The notes: generated from the letters alone by a model not told the origin. Positions 45,181 to 56,711 are shown, numbered from the stretch's first letter. The stretch: DNA of 64,000 bases from Takakia lepidozioides (GCA_030704615.1 CM060733.1:35092001-35156000); one strand, 5' to 3'. Numbers and translations: made by a program.

Positions 45181-46680
45181 CTTCAACACATTTCAGCCTG
45201 TTTTCCATGTTATCAGGATTCAGAGTCGTCCCTAAATTTTCAGGTTGAATTCTGCAAGTTAGCTCGATGTTGGTGCAAAAAGGTGAATGCCTGTTGGAAG
45301 GAACTAGTGTGAGAAGTAGGGTTAGGGTGTTTGCTGGAACAAATCTAGGCTGTCATTATCCGCTGCTAGCAGCAAAGCAAGGAGGTACTATGCATGATTG
45401 GTGCAGAGGTATGGATAGCCGAAGGAGCAGGGCTAGAGTGTGGGTCCAGATTCATCCAAGTGGGCCGGATTTCAAGCTCCAGATTACCTATGAATCCCTG
45501 TGGAATGATAGCTACAAGAAACCTGCATGCGTAGATGGTCAACTGGAAGCCGCAACAGCAGTAGCGGCGGCACAATTGATAAAATTCAGGTACTACTACT
45601 CAAGGCACCTTCTTCAACACATTTCACCCTGTTTTTTCCTCTTATCAAAACCGGCCCTAAATGTCTCTTAAGGCCTTCAGCAGATGGGTTGAATAGAGTC
45701 ACGTGGTTTACTTTTTCAACTTGATTTTCAGATCTTAGGGCATGCGTAGACAGTGTCAACAATCAATCATTCTTCCTGCAAAGTCTTAGTATGCACAATC
45801 TGAGACTTGAGATCCTCCACAGAGGCCAGCAAGTTTTTAGTTGAGGATCCACCCTCTGCCATATCCTCATGAGCACAATATTTGAGCTTCCCTACCCTGG
45901 TTCGAATTGCCATGCCCTCCCTAATGTGTGCATGATTTGTGCAGAGGCAGAGATAGCTGAAGGAGCAGGGATAGAGAGTAGGTCTAGATTCATCCAAAAG
46001 GGCCAGATTTCAAGCACAAGATTACTTATGATTTCCTGTAAATCAATAGCTACAAGAAACCTGCATGGGTAGATGGTCAACTGTCATGCCGCAGCAGCAG
46101 CGGCACAACTGATAAAATCAGGCACTGGTAATCAAGGCACCTTCTTCACATTCACCCTGTTTTTCCCTCTTATCAGAATCGGCCCTGAATTTCCATGTTG
46201 AATTCTGCAAGTTAGCTGGTTGAGTGAATGTAGTTTGGAGTGACTTTGACATGATACTGCCACTGTGACAACAGGAAAGTATCCAAAAATACCGAACAGA
46301 GATGAGAAGCTGTGGAATGATTACTTTTCTGACCCCAGTCAATGGTGGGACATCAGGCAAAATGCTTGTTAGATTACAGGAGAGTAGCAGACGCAATTCA
46401 ATATAGGAACTAGTGTAATAAGCTGAGTTGGGTGTTTCCTAGAACAAATCTAGGCTGTCATTATCAGCTGCAAGGCAAGGATGTATGCATCATTTGTGCA
46501 GAGGCATGGATAGCTGAAGGAGCGGGGATAGAGTGTGGGTCCAGGTTCATCCAAGAGGGCTGGACTTCAAGCTCCAGATTACCTTGATTTCAGGTGGGTC
46601 AGTAGCTACAAGAAACCTGCATGTGTAGATGGTCAACTAAAGGCAGCAGCTGCAGTGGCACAGTTGATAAAATCAGGCAC
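45180..46680 (+). pseudogene. OSB-like motif series in CACTA 2
   Basis: Three related segments carry GPDFKLQITYESLWND or diverged forms (45455-45560, 45995-46100, 46555-46660). Each is followed by YKKPACVDGQLEAA and AQLIKS. Between two of them, near 46310-46350, is a WWDNR-type remnant (SDPSQWWDIR). PDFK-LW and WWDNR are the conserved halves of the plant organellar ssDNA-binding (OSB) C-terminal motif. Stops and indels break all copies, and intron-like spacers remain between them, pointing to capture at the DNA level. Confidence 0.6.
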
Positions 46681-47280
46681 CTCAACCATGACCACAGCTG
46701 TTGAAATTAGAGGATCAAGAGAGGGAGTCCACAATGCCTCTTCTGGCACTTCTGGGCATGTGAAGATACTTTGTGCGGCAGGCAGACTGACAGAGGCTCT
46801 ACAGACTCTAAACCAAGGAGGCATTTCAACAGATTCAGATATGTCTGTCTGTTGCTTAAGTGCATCAAGATGGATGGTCTGGAAGCTGGAAAGCAGGTGC
46901 ACACTCACATTATCCAAAGTGGATTCACACCAAATGTTTTTCTACTCAACACCCTTGACAACATGTATGTTAAGTGCGGGAGCATCATGGATGCTCACCA
47001 AGTGTTCAACAAAATGCCTCAATGATCTTTGATCACATGGAATATTATGTTGGCAGGATTTACCAAGCGTAGGTGTGGTAGGAATGCTTAGGAGACCTAT
47101 GAGCAAATGTTGCGCGAAGGGGTGAAGCCCAACCACATCACGTTTGTTTGTGTTTGCAATGTGTGTGCAAGCCTGGGAGCTCTGGAAAAGGGCAAAGAGG
47201 TCCATAGTGACATTGTCAAAGCTGGAATTGTACCAGATGTCATCCTGGAAACAGAAGCGGCAGCAGCCCAATTGATAGAA
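46680..47280 (+). pseudogene. PPR fragment in CACTA 2 (second)
   Basis: Frames read GHVKILCAAGRLTEALQTL, then (shifted) CIKMDGLEAGKQVHTHIIQS and TLDNMYVKCGSIMDAHQVFN. Further units are MLREGVKPNHITFVCVCNVC and LGALEKGKEVHSDIVKAGIV. These are PLS-type PPR repeats with the KEVH-x-x-IVKAG wording common in seedless-plant editing factors. A TGA after KMPQ and a stop after NA break it, so it is not functional. Confidence 0.8.
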
Positions 47281-48110
47281 CAATTCGCTGCTAATGAAGG
47301 TACATTCTTCAATACATTTCACACTATTTTGCCATGTTATCAGAGTCGTCCCTAAATTTCATGTAGAATTCTGCAAGTTAGCTCGTTCATGATGTGAGCT
47401 GGCATGAGTTTTATAAAGATCCTTCACGATGGTGGGACAACCGCAATCACAAGGTGTGGCTTTTCTTAATGTACGATGTGAAGAAGTTTGTCTATCCTGC
47501 AAAGGTGGGCTCTTGGCTCCTGTTAGTACCATGATTTGGTGTTCTTCCTGATGTTTACAAGGTTCTTGGGAGAGTCAGCTTGGTCTTAGTAGGCCGTGTT
47601 TCAATCTCTGCCTGCTCAGCTGCACCGTGGTGGTTCTCACAGACCAATCCAACATTACCTGACTGGGTTGATGCTCGGTCAAATCCTCCATGGGTCAAGG
47701 ACAATGTGGTGAGGGCACCTTCTTCTTTGACCTGTTGCAGCCTATTTTGCCCCCTCATCAGACTTGGCCCTGAGATGCATATTGAATTCTGTAAGTTAGC
47801 TCATTGGGTGGATCTGTGGTGGTTTGGAGTGACTTTGAACTAGTGTGATAAGTAGGGTTGGGGTGTTTGCTGGAACAATTCTAGGCTGTCATTGTCAGCT
47901 GCTAGTAGCAAGGCAAGGATGTATGGATGATTTGTGCAGAGGTATGGATAGCTAAAGGGGCAGGGATAGTGTGGGTCCAGATTCATCCAAGAGGGCTGGA
48001 TTTCAAGCTCCAGATTACCTATGATTCCATGTGGATCAATAGCTACAAGAAACCTGCTGCATGGGTAGATGGTCAAGTAATGGTAGCAGCTGCAGCGGCA
48101 CAGTTGATAA
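47280..48110 (+). pseudogene. OSB-like fragments in CACTA 2 (second set)
   Basis: The tgg-cat-gag-ttt stretch near 47400-47450 encodes EFYKDPSRWWDNRNHKV, the intact form of the WWDNR motif. 47590-47700 encodes WWFSQTNPTLPDWVDARSNP. 47990-48080 encodes GPDFKLQITYDSMWINSYKK. Order and wording match 10.8-13.5 kb in CACTA 1. Frames are discontinuous. Confidence 0.6.
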
Positions 48111-49540
48111 AATCACGCACCTCAACCATGACCACAACTTCTGAAAGCGGATCAAGAGAGGGAGTCCATAATGCCTCTTCTGCTGGGCATGTGAAGATGC
48201 TTTGTGAGGCAGGCAGACTGACAGAGGCTCTACAACTTAAACCAACAAGGCATTTCAGCAGATTCAGATACGTCTGTCTGTCTCTTGCTTAAGTGCATCA
48301 AGATGAAAGGTCTGGAAGCTGGAAGCAGGTGCACACTCACATTATCCAAAGTGGATTAACACCAAATGATTTTCTACTCAACACCCTTGTCAACATGTAT
48401 GTTAAGTGTGGGAGCATCATGGATGCTCACCAGGTTTTCCACAGAGTGCCTCAACGATCTTGATCACGTGGAATATAATGTTGGCAGGATTTACCAAGGA
48501 TGGGTGTGGTAGGAGTGCTTTGGAAACCTATGAGCAACTGTTGTGCGAAGGGTGAAACCCAACCACATCACATTTGTTTGTGTTTGCCACGCGTGTGCAA
48601 GGCTGGGAGCTCTGGAAAAGGGGAAAGAGGTCCATGGTGACATCGTCAAGCTGGATTTGTACGAGATGTCATTTTGAACACTGCCCTGGTGGACATGTAT
48701 GCCAAATGTGGGTGCATTAAGGATGTGAAGGGAGTTTTCAACACTATGGCTGAACGAGATGTGGTGTCATGGAATGTGGGGGGAATGTGATGCTTGCAGG
48801 GTATGCACAACAGGGACATGGTATGGAGGCTTTGGAGACTATGATCAAATATTGATGGGGGAAGGGATGAAGCCCAACCACATCACTTGCAGCATACTGG
48901 TACTTCACAGCCATGGCAGCTCTCTCAGCCCCTCCATTTTTTTTTCTTTTGGTTTTTTTGGTGCTGGGAGAGAGCAGCAGCTCTGCTGTCTCCTTCCCCT
49001 TGCTTATGCCAATTGTTAAAGGGGAAATTGTCATTCTGAACTCTGCCTTGGTGGACATGTATGCCAAATGTGGGTGCAGCAAGCCTGATGTGAAGGGAGA
49101 GTTTGACAATATGGCTGAACGAGATGTGGTATTTTGGAGTGCCATGATTGCAAGGTATGTGCAGCCTGGGTATGGGATTAAGGCTTTGGAAACATAAGAG
49201 CAAATGATGTGGGAAGGGATGAAGCCAGACCAGGCCGTCATGTTCATTTGTTTTTGTAATATGCATATGCGAGCCTAGCAGCCCTGGGAAGGGGCAAAGA
49301 GGTTTATGGTGACATTATCCAATCTGGAATTGTACCAGATGTCATTCTGAACATTCCCCTGGTGTACATCTACGTCAAATGTGAGCCTGGCAGCCCTCAA
49401 AAGGGCACAAAGGTCCATGATGACATCGTCAAAGCTGGAGTTGTCACTCTAAACACTGCCTTGGTGGATATGTATGTCAAGGCAGCCCTGGAAGTGGATG
49501 TCACTTTGGGTGACAAGGTAGCTGGCACCACCATTCTCTG
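48110..49540 (+). pseudogene. PPR fragment series in CACTA 2 (third)
   Basis: A partial duplicate of 46680-47280 (MLCEAGRLTEALQ, NTLVNMYVKCGSIMDAHQVF, SLITWNIMLAGFTKDGCG) runs to about 48760. A low-complexity insertion lies near 48910-49010. After it come ALVDMYAKCGCSKPDVKGEF, AERDVVFWSAMIARYVQPG and several CEPGSP-type units. 49030-49450 is clearly homologous to 11640-12060 in CACTA 1. Many stops; pseudogene. Confidence 0.8.
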
Positions 49541-50079
49541 GAACTCATTCTCAAAATGATTTCAAATGTTCTCTTGACATGTCCACGATAGTGCTGGACC
49601 TAGCTGCACAGCAGATTATCCTTACCCAATGACTTCAGTTGGGCAGTGATCTATGGATATGGCAACATGGCCCTCATGTTGGTCATTTGTAGAATGTGGC
49701 CAAAACTTGTTTTGCAAAACACTCTTGATATAAACCAGTTTTGAGCCATCCAAATGTTTTTGGTTCCGACCTATATTTGTATTCTATGTTTTGTTGTATT
49801 TGTAATATATTTTCAATGCAGTGCAGCGAATCAAAAAATTTAAATACAATATCCACTAATTCACATACGTTAAACTAAAAGTAAATGAAAAAAACGAAAT
49901 AACAGTAATAAACCAAAAAAAAACCCAAATATTAAATTAAAAAACCTCCCAATTCATATATATATATATGTATTTTTATATTTATGTCATTCCCGAAATT
50001 GACCATGTTGGTCCATGTATTTTACAACAACGCCAACGTCAAACTAAATCGTCGATATTACATAGGGTGTGTTGTAGTG

Positions 50080-50842
50080 GTTGCTCGAGCTCCACGGATG
50101 GTTGATGTCCCATTGCTTCGTTGCTTTAGGGGACCGGGTATGGCAGCAAATATCAGGTATCCCTATGGGCTTTTCTTGTTCACCTTTATGGTGCAATACA
50201 TATTTTTTATCCTATGAAATCCGGTTCATTTTAAGATTGGCTACACTCGGGGAATCACAACTGATGGCCAAGTTCGAATCAGCTTTCCGTTACATTGTTG
50301 ACATATGCTGGCTTAATGCCGGAAATGCCCTAATGTTTTTGAATCCCTCAGCTGATCATAGTAGTTCCAATCCATGGTGGATATATCCTTTGAATGTGGT
50401 CGAAATCAAGCCTGAAATATTGAGAACCAAATCTGAGTCTCAAGATGAAGGCCTGGAAGCTTGTTTTATGAACATCCAATTATCAGTTGTGAATGAGGAG
50501 ACAAGTGAATTCCACTTCCAGAAATATGACAAGAGAAGGGCACTCCCTTTCTCATATACCCAATACATTCAGTTCAGGTCAAACCGACCAGTGAACCAAT
50601 CATACAATGTGGTGATATCTCAGGCTGTACCCATATTACATATTTCCAGTACTATTCAATCTGCCTGGAAAGAGTGTGGGATTCTGATTGACACCTTAGG
50701 AAAAAATGGCTTCAAAACGGACAAGCTGTTACGAATATTACTAAGGCTCCTTGAAGAAGGAACTTTTCCTGGTGTACACTTCCAGATTGCTGATCTGGTT
50801 AACATGCTCAGAGGTAAGCACTATCCTTATCAACCTAAATGA
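50080..50842 (+). pseudogene. Penelope/TERT-like reverse transcriptase, C-terminal part
   Basis: Open to the stop at 50840-50842. It shows RT motif B GIPMGFSCSPLWCN and an active-site box reading FRYIVDICW where the family has YIDD, so the first of the paired Asp residues is replaced by Val. The thumb region follows (FQKYDKRRALPFSYTQYI, RSNRPVNQSYNVVISQAVPI). The end, FKTDKLLRILLRLLEEGTFP, is typical of this plant/protist RT group. No GIY-YIG endonuclease is seen after it. Frame continuity with 43798 holds once CACTA 2 is removed, but the frameshift at 43386 and the lost Asp make the enzyme inactive. Confidence 0.7.
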
Positions 50843-50959
50843 CTTCAAAGATTGATTTCATTTTGCTTGTTCTAAATCACCCAGCTTGACTAAGGGTAGC
50901 CTGATAATCCTTTACGGGACATCTTCCGAAGGATTGGCCTAGGAGCAGGGAGAGATCAC

Positions 50960-51085
50960 CCTTTTGGAGAGGAGTCTGGTATGCACTCCCTTACGGGGTG
51001 AGTGCATACCACACTCACTCCGTAAGGGCCTGCCATACCAAGGGTTGGATGGTGGGATTCCCTCTCTCTCCCTCTCTCTCCCTCT
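50960..51085. repeat. Compound hairpin and CT-rich tract
   Basis: ggtatgcactc (50980) can pair with gagtgcatacc (51000), and cttacggggtgagtg pairs with cactcactccgtaag (up to about 51027). This gives two alternative stems. A cctctctctccctctctctc tract follows. Confidence 0.8.
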
Positions 51086-51391
51086 GGAAACTGGGTTTAT
51101 GGAATTGTTGTCCCGGCTTCCATCTTTGAAAAATTGGGTTGCAGGGAATTTTGGATGTTTTTCATCCAAAATACATTTTTTTTCCCTAGTGAAACTTTTC
51201 TTCACTAATACCTGTGAGGTTTTTTGCTTCATCCGAACATCAAACCGGAATATACTGATTACAAAACTCCCGTCAATTTTTATTTTTTTCAAATCCAACC
51301 TGGAGGAAAAAATGACTTCATCTGACAGGACCTAAATACGGGGCAAGACAGGGATAAAAAAGTTTATATTTTTTTTAAAAAAAACCCCGAT

Positions 51392-51735
51392 GTTTTTCAT
51401 CTAACCTAGATGAAAAGCGGACTGCGTCCGTCGGGTTCAAGACAGGATGAACGCACAATGTCTTTCATCTTCCGCGAATAAGAAACGGACAACGTTCGTC
51501 GGGCATACAGGCTGGCGGATGTTTTTCATCCTGAAAAGGATGAGTGATGGGCCAGACAGGGGAAAACCCTGCGCAACCCTAATGTCTTTCTTTTTGCGCT
51601 GTGAGAGTGCGCGCGATGGCGGCTTGGGAGGAGCGATGGTGCTCGTGCTGCAGATACCATGAGCTGCCAATCCTTGAGTGTTTATGGTTCATGTGAGCGC
51701 CGCCTATGCGGGCTCTAAGGCGATGGCGGTGGCTT
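51392..51735. repeat. Inverted repeat D' (right arm)
   Basis: Reverse complement of 42897-43242. Without CACTA 2, the two arms would lie about 1.9 kb apart around the RT ORF, so they may be long terminal inverted repeats of one element or two independent insertions. Confidence 0.85.
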
Positions 51736-53430
51736 AGAGATGAGGGAAGATTCACTGTCTCATTTGTCTGTTTTTTGCTGCACAAGGGAACCACGGCAGT
51801 GATGGTGGAGGTACCACCTGCCTACTTATGAAGTTTCCTAGGAGCCCTCCTCTAGATCTTTGATGAATGGCGGCGTCTTGGTAGAACAAGGAAGTCTCTC
51901 CCTCCCTCCCTTTATAAACCCTACCTTTTGAGACCAAGCTCTTTTTTCTTGTGCATGGCAAGACTTTGCTTTGGTTAAGGTAGCAGTGTTGTGGTGCTGG
52001 CGGAGACCTCCTTGTACGGTTAGGCTTGTGGAGAGATGGCGACTCTCCCTCAAACAGTAAAAAATGTTCTTTTTTCTGTTTGTCTTGTTTCCTTGCTTTC
52101 TTTGGCATTCTCTGCGCTTAGATTGAAGTGTATTTGACCTCGATAGCAAGTGTGGAAGCCTGTTACTCACCTCGTGCATCCTCACTAACTCACAATGCGT
52201 TGTGGTTGTTTTTGGGACAGGCACAGATGAGGGCTTCCACTTAATATTCTTGATGTCTAGGTGCTGCTGGATGCCAAGTGGGATTGCAGAGCAGGGGAAG
52301 GAATCGCTTGCCAGGGACTCATCTTAAAATGTTGAAAAACTAAACTACTCTATGGTTTTTCTTGATCCTACCTCTTTTATTTCTTAATCTTTGAAGAACA
52401 AGTGTAATGCTTTCTACGATGGGCTATTTTCGGCCCAGCCACTGGAAAACCTCTGCTTTGTTGTGACAGCCGGGTTTATGATGGCTTGTGTGAGAGACAC
52501 ACTTCTGTTTTCCAGGCCTTAGTTTGCTTTGCTTACCTTATGGTAGTTGGAAACAAATTGAGAGGCTGCAAGGAACTGTTTGCTGCAGCTACTCGGGTAC
52601 CCATGTTGGTAAAATGCCCTGTTATGTTCCAACCCGGATGGCTTTGTTAGCTAAATGCTTAGGCCAGGGTATGGTGAAGTTTCTGCCTGTGGCTATTCGG
52701 CTGACACTGAAATATGACAGCAATATATCTGGTAACTGGTTTTTGAGGCAGTCAGGGTGGTCAAGTGGAAATACCTCCTGGACATGGTGTAATGACATGG
52801 TCAAATGTGGAATGATGTGAATAGGGTGTATTGACAATATCATATATTGTCACAGGATGTGTATGCAGTCCTTTAGCTTTATCTTGTTGTGTCATGAACT
52901 TTGATTTTCAGTTGTAGCAAGAAATAAAGGTATAGGGGTATTCTAGAAAACTTACCAGACATATCCACCTCCCATGTGGGGGCAAGCTATGCCGCAGACC
53001 AGTCTAAGCAAATACTGGCAGGGCAAGGTATTTAAATCTGTGGTATCCAAGTGTTCTTTTTGTTTTGTTTAAAAAAAAAAACCCCTCCATGACACCCATG
53101 GGGTTTGAGTAAGTATGTTTGGATTACAACTTGTGGACAGTAAATCTGTATGACCATTTGGCTTGCACCACATCAAGGCCAAAATATGGCCAAGTACCCG
53201 TCATCCCACCCAAACCTCTGAATGTGTATCATGATCATGACTGATGGTCAATCAGCATCAGTGGCATACTCTTTGGGTTTTGAATAATACTGACATGAAC
53301 ACATTACTGTGCATGGATGTAATTCTGGATTTTCTAAGCTTGATGATTGATGGATGGTGCCACTGTTAAGTGGCTGATATGTCTGATTATTCTTTCATGA
53401 CAACAACCCTAGGGGTCCTGTCTTTGTCTT
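51736..53430. other. Stretch without recognisable gene
   Basis: Open frames such as 52524-52820 (+) and 51838-52224 (-) have no recognisable domains. The DNA looks like ordinary intergenic or old-repeat sequence. Confidence 0.45.
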
Positions 53431-55740
53431 GACATGACAAAAAAATATCTTCTCTCTCTCTCCTCTCTTTCGTGCTGCTCACAAAAAAAAAAAAAACCAC
53501 AGAGGGAAAGAGGGGGTAGAAAAAGTTAATAAGAGAGAGGGAGAGAGTGGAAAGATATTCATATCATGTCAAGACATGGACAAGACCCTACTAGGGTCAT
53601 TGTCAATTAAAGACATAAACAGCCCAAAACAGGGCACCATCTAACATTTCCAATCTTGTCATAGTTTCCCATGAATTGACATCACCCAATCAGTCATGAT
53701 AAAACAGGGTGGGAGGGCGGGGTTTGTTCATGTAGGGGATGCAAACATCTTGAACACCCGAGATCCGGCCATCTTGGCCAATGAATCATCAAATTGCAGG
53801 TTACGAGCCTGATGTCATGACAAGGTCAGAATCACTGATTGCAACACCTTACCTTATCAGCATATGGTCATGCATCAAGCAAAGCATAAGGACCAACCTG
53901 CAATATTTCAGAATCAGGACATGCCTCCAAGCAATCCACTTGGGCATGATAAAAAAGATTCCATACCATTTGTAATCACCCCAAGACGTGTAATCATACA
54001 AGGCGTCAAGGGAATGTGAGATCAGCTTGTCATATTGCAAATTCAAGACATGTACACACAAGCATTTTGAAAACTCAGATTGCAAGTCATAGGCCTGATG
54101 TCATGACAAGGCCAAAACTATAGGTAGGATTCCATTACAGCTTACCATCCTCATCCTTCAAGAGGTCCATGCTAGAGCTTGCAACGAATACCTCACTATG
54201 ATTCATCACACACCAAAAACAGGCCCGAAAAGGAGCAGTTCGGTTCTTTATCAGGCTACTGCCATAACATTCAAGGCCACCACGTCCTTAGAGCCCCAAA
54301 CCTGCCGAAGCAGCCCCCATAAAACCAGATCCTCTATGGCCCAAAGAACTTACAACCTAGCTCAATAATCCACAGGCCCTGCTGTCAAAGATCAAAAGAT
54401 AGGGTATGGTTTGTATGCAAGCCTCAGGAAACAGGCCAGACAGGTCGAGCTGCCCATCGATGGCAGAATGACAAAAGCCAAAACATAGGCTGTAGCATGC
54501 CAAACCAGGAGCAGTCGGGTTGAAATCGGGGTCGCAGGCGGCAGCCACCTCAAAGCACAATAACCCACAAGTCTCCTCAGCCCATATCCCAATTGCATGC
54601 TCAAGAAACTTCAAAGTAGGTGAGGATCCTCACCTGGTCCCATCACAAGCCCTCACAAAATCAACGGATTAGTGAGGATTGTGGAACCCCAGGTGAATCA
54701 CAGACCCTCACACTTGTCATCGATGTCAACTAAGAAACTCAAAAGCAAGAGAAGAAGATAAGAACACAAGGATCCCTAAACTCCAAAGGCACCTTAAAGC
54801 GATTGGGGAAGAGGGTTATGCGCCATCACCACCCACAGCAAGCCGCCTCCACAAAACACATGAGCAATGAAGCAAAATAGGCAAACTCGCAAGGCAATAG
54901 AAAGGAGGGAGAGAGACTTTCCAGCACAAATGCCCTTGCTAAACTTAAAAGCCAGAGGAGGGAAGATGCCACTGCATTCACAGTAGCGTTTCCCGCTGCA
55001 AGAGAGACAAGGCGCCGCCTTCGCGCCTCCCTAGGCGCTCGTCCAACATGGGTACGACACCACAAATGGGGCAACCACCAAAGCACGTCCGCCATAACAC
55101 TCTCCCTGCGAGCTCAGAAGCACATCGCGTGCTTTTGACAGCGGGTAAGACAACATAGGGTTTTTTCCCCCCAAATTTCATCCTGGATGAAAAAAATAGA
55201 ACACATCCTTCTACCCTGACGGATTCCATCCGTGGTAGGGTTAAAAATAGGTTTTAGGGTAGGGGTTAGGGTTTCTCCTTAATTAATCATAATTAGGGGT
55301 AGTTAAGATCAATTCCAGGCCATAATCATCTGTACTCGTCATCCATAAACAGATCACTTTGTCAGGATGAAAAAGTATGGAATATCATCCGTGGCAACGG
55401 TTTACCTCCACCTAGGTAATTCATCATTCCTCACCAGACCATCCGGTATGGATTAAAAAAAAAAATCAATGAAAGAGGAATGAAAAATTATTATCCTGGT
55501 AGTTTTTCAACCGGTATGGATGAAAAACAAGATGTTGTTGGCAACCCTCATAGAGGTAATTTTTCATTCATTGGTGACTCATCCGGTATGGATTAGAGTC
55601 AATAAAAGAGGAAGGAAAAAAACCAAAAAACCATCCTAAAGGTAATTGGGTGAAAAAACAGGAAATCAACATTGATAACAACCTGCCGGTTCCCAGTAGA
55701 GAGGGAGACAGAGGGAGAGAGGGGGCAACAATGAAAAAAA
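53430..55740. repeat. Repeat B: ~2.3 kb family copy
   Basis: Starts with a CT-rich tract, gtgctgctcacaaaa and gtagaaaaagttaataag. It then follows repeat A almost base for base (atgtcaagacatggacaag, the 54100-55150 body, mirrored catccggtatggatgaaa words, telomere-like ggttttagggtaggggttag). It lacks the LINE found in A, so it shows the uninterrupted form. No conserved ORF. Confidence 0.8.
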
Positions 55741-55825
55741 AATGGGTGGTGGGGGGGGGTGACTGAGCAGCTGCTGCTCAGTCACTCCCCTCCCACTTTT
55801 TTTTTTTTTTTTTTATTGTTTCCTG
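55695..55825. repeat. Poly-G/poly-C hairpin (H3)
   Basis: The best-preserved hairpin: GTGACTGAGCAGC (55759-55771), a one-base loop T, and GCTGCTCAGTCAC (55773-55785). The stem is extended by a G-run on the left and a C-rich run on the right, then by A-rich and T18 arms. Confidence 0.85.
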
Positions 55826-55841
55826 ATCTGTCCCTGGTTTT

Positions 55842-56024
55842 GGGCTGATCAGCATTACCCCTAGGACGCCTCTCCGTCTCATCAAGAATCTTCGAGTGTG
55901 TGGTGACTGCCACACCTCCACCAAATTCATCTCAAAGATTGTTGGCCGAGCAATTGTTGTACAAGACGCTAACCGCTTTCATCACTTTGAAGATGGGATT
56001 TGTTCTTGTGGTGATTACTGGTGA
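55842..56024 (+). pseudogene. DYW-domain C-terminus of a PPR editing factor (truncated)
   Basis: A 60-codon open end reads [20 protein letters not shown], then [31 protein letters not shown] and TGA. This is the last half of the DYW deaminase domain, with the second zinc-binding group (H-H...C-x-C-x-DYW) and the CGDCH motif, found in PPR proteins that convert C to U in organelle RNA. The HxE active-site half and all PPR repeats are missing, because the hairpin end of repeat B abuts it directly. It is a decapitated gene, intact in what is left. Confidence 0.85.
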
Positions 56025-56640
56025 AATGATGTCTTCTTGCCAACATGCGAGTGTCTTGCATCATTCATTGATCTGTGACTTAGCTACTCACACCATCCAC
56101 CATTTCCCGAAAGTATTGACCATGATGTACTGTTGAGTGCATTTCCTGTGCCATACATCCACAGGAAATGATAGTGGGGTCTACCCGGCACAGGTGGGAA
56201 GTCAGCCCATAATTGCACTTGACTGAAGGGGTGATTTTTGACTAATTCTGGTGACAGTGGATGGAAATCATAGTGTTGTCCTAATTCTAGGTTTGGGTGG
56301 TGGAGCTTCTCTAAAGCTTCAAGATGGAAGTGAATACGAATTTTAATGAGCTTGATGAGAGGGGCAGCCCTGTGCACAAGTTTGTTCAGCATCTTAAATT
56401 TGGACGTGTTTGTTTCTCGTGGTGTGGCTTTGGATGGAGCCCTTGATGAACTTGCATGAATATTGTCAAAAGCTAGCCTTACGCACCAAGCATGGTGGAT
56501 GCTTGAAAGTTCATACAGTGAATGTAAGGGTATTTGGGTATGTTGTTATTGATTGATGCGGCTTTTGAAATTGAACATTGAATGCAGATCCGCCATTTTT
56601 CTTTCAGAAAAAAACAAAACATGGGATCTCTGCATGTACC
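56025..56640. other. Stretch downstream of the DYW stub
   Basis: Probably 3' flank of the old PPR gene. A minus-strand 102-codon frame (56392-56084) has no recognised domain. Confidence 0.4.
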
Positions 56641-56642
56641 AC

Positions 56643-56711
<69 letters not shown>

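Larger units (their letters stand above)
43799..50079. mobile_element. CACTA transposon 2 (non-autonomous, carries OSB/PPR fragments)
   Basis: Left end CACTACAATACA and inverted right end CACTACAACACA agree at 11 of 12 bases. The element is flanked by the duplication GTT (43796-43798 and 50080-50082). Length is 6281 bp. Removing it joins the RT frame exactly (SEAR-LLELHGW), proving the borders. The left 900 bp has subterminal agtcgttt / gactc words, repeated cgtgtagtaaa-tggtttaactgaa pieces and a tandem block at 44452-44712. The interior (44.96-49.55 kb) holds OSB-like and PPR fragments on the plus strand. No transposase is encoded. It shares its cargo with CACTA 1. Confidence 0.93.

Noticed and set aside
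52524-52820. 98-codon plus-strand ORF as a gene
   Set aside because: No recognisable domain, no splice context, and the composition is like the surrounding intergenic DNA.
40871-54085. Near-identical minus-strand ORFs at 40871-41083 and 53849-54085 as a conserved gene
   Set aside because: They share sequence because repeats A and B are copies. The protein has no domain, and repeat C does not keep the frame.
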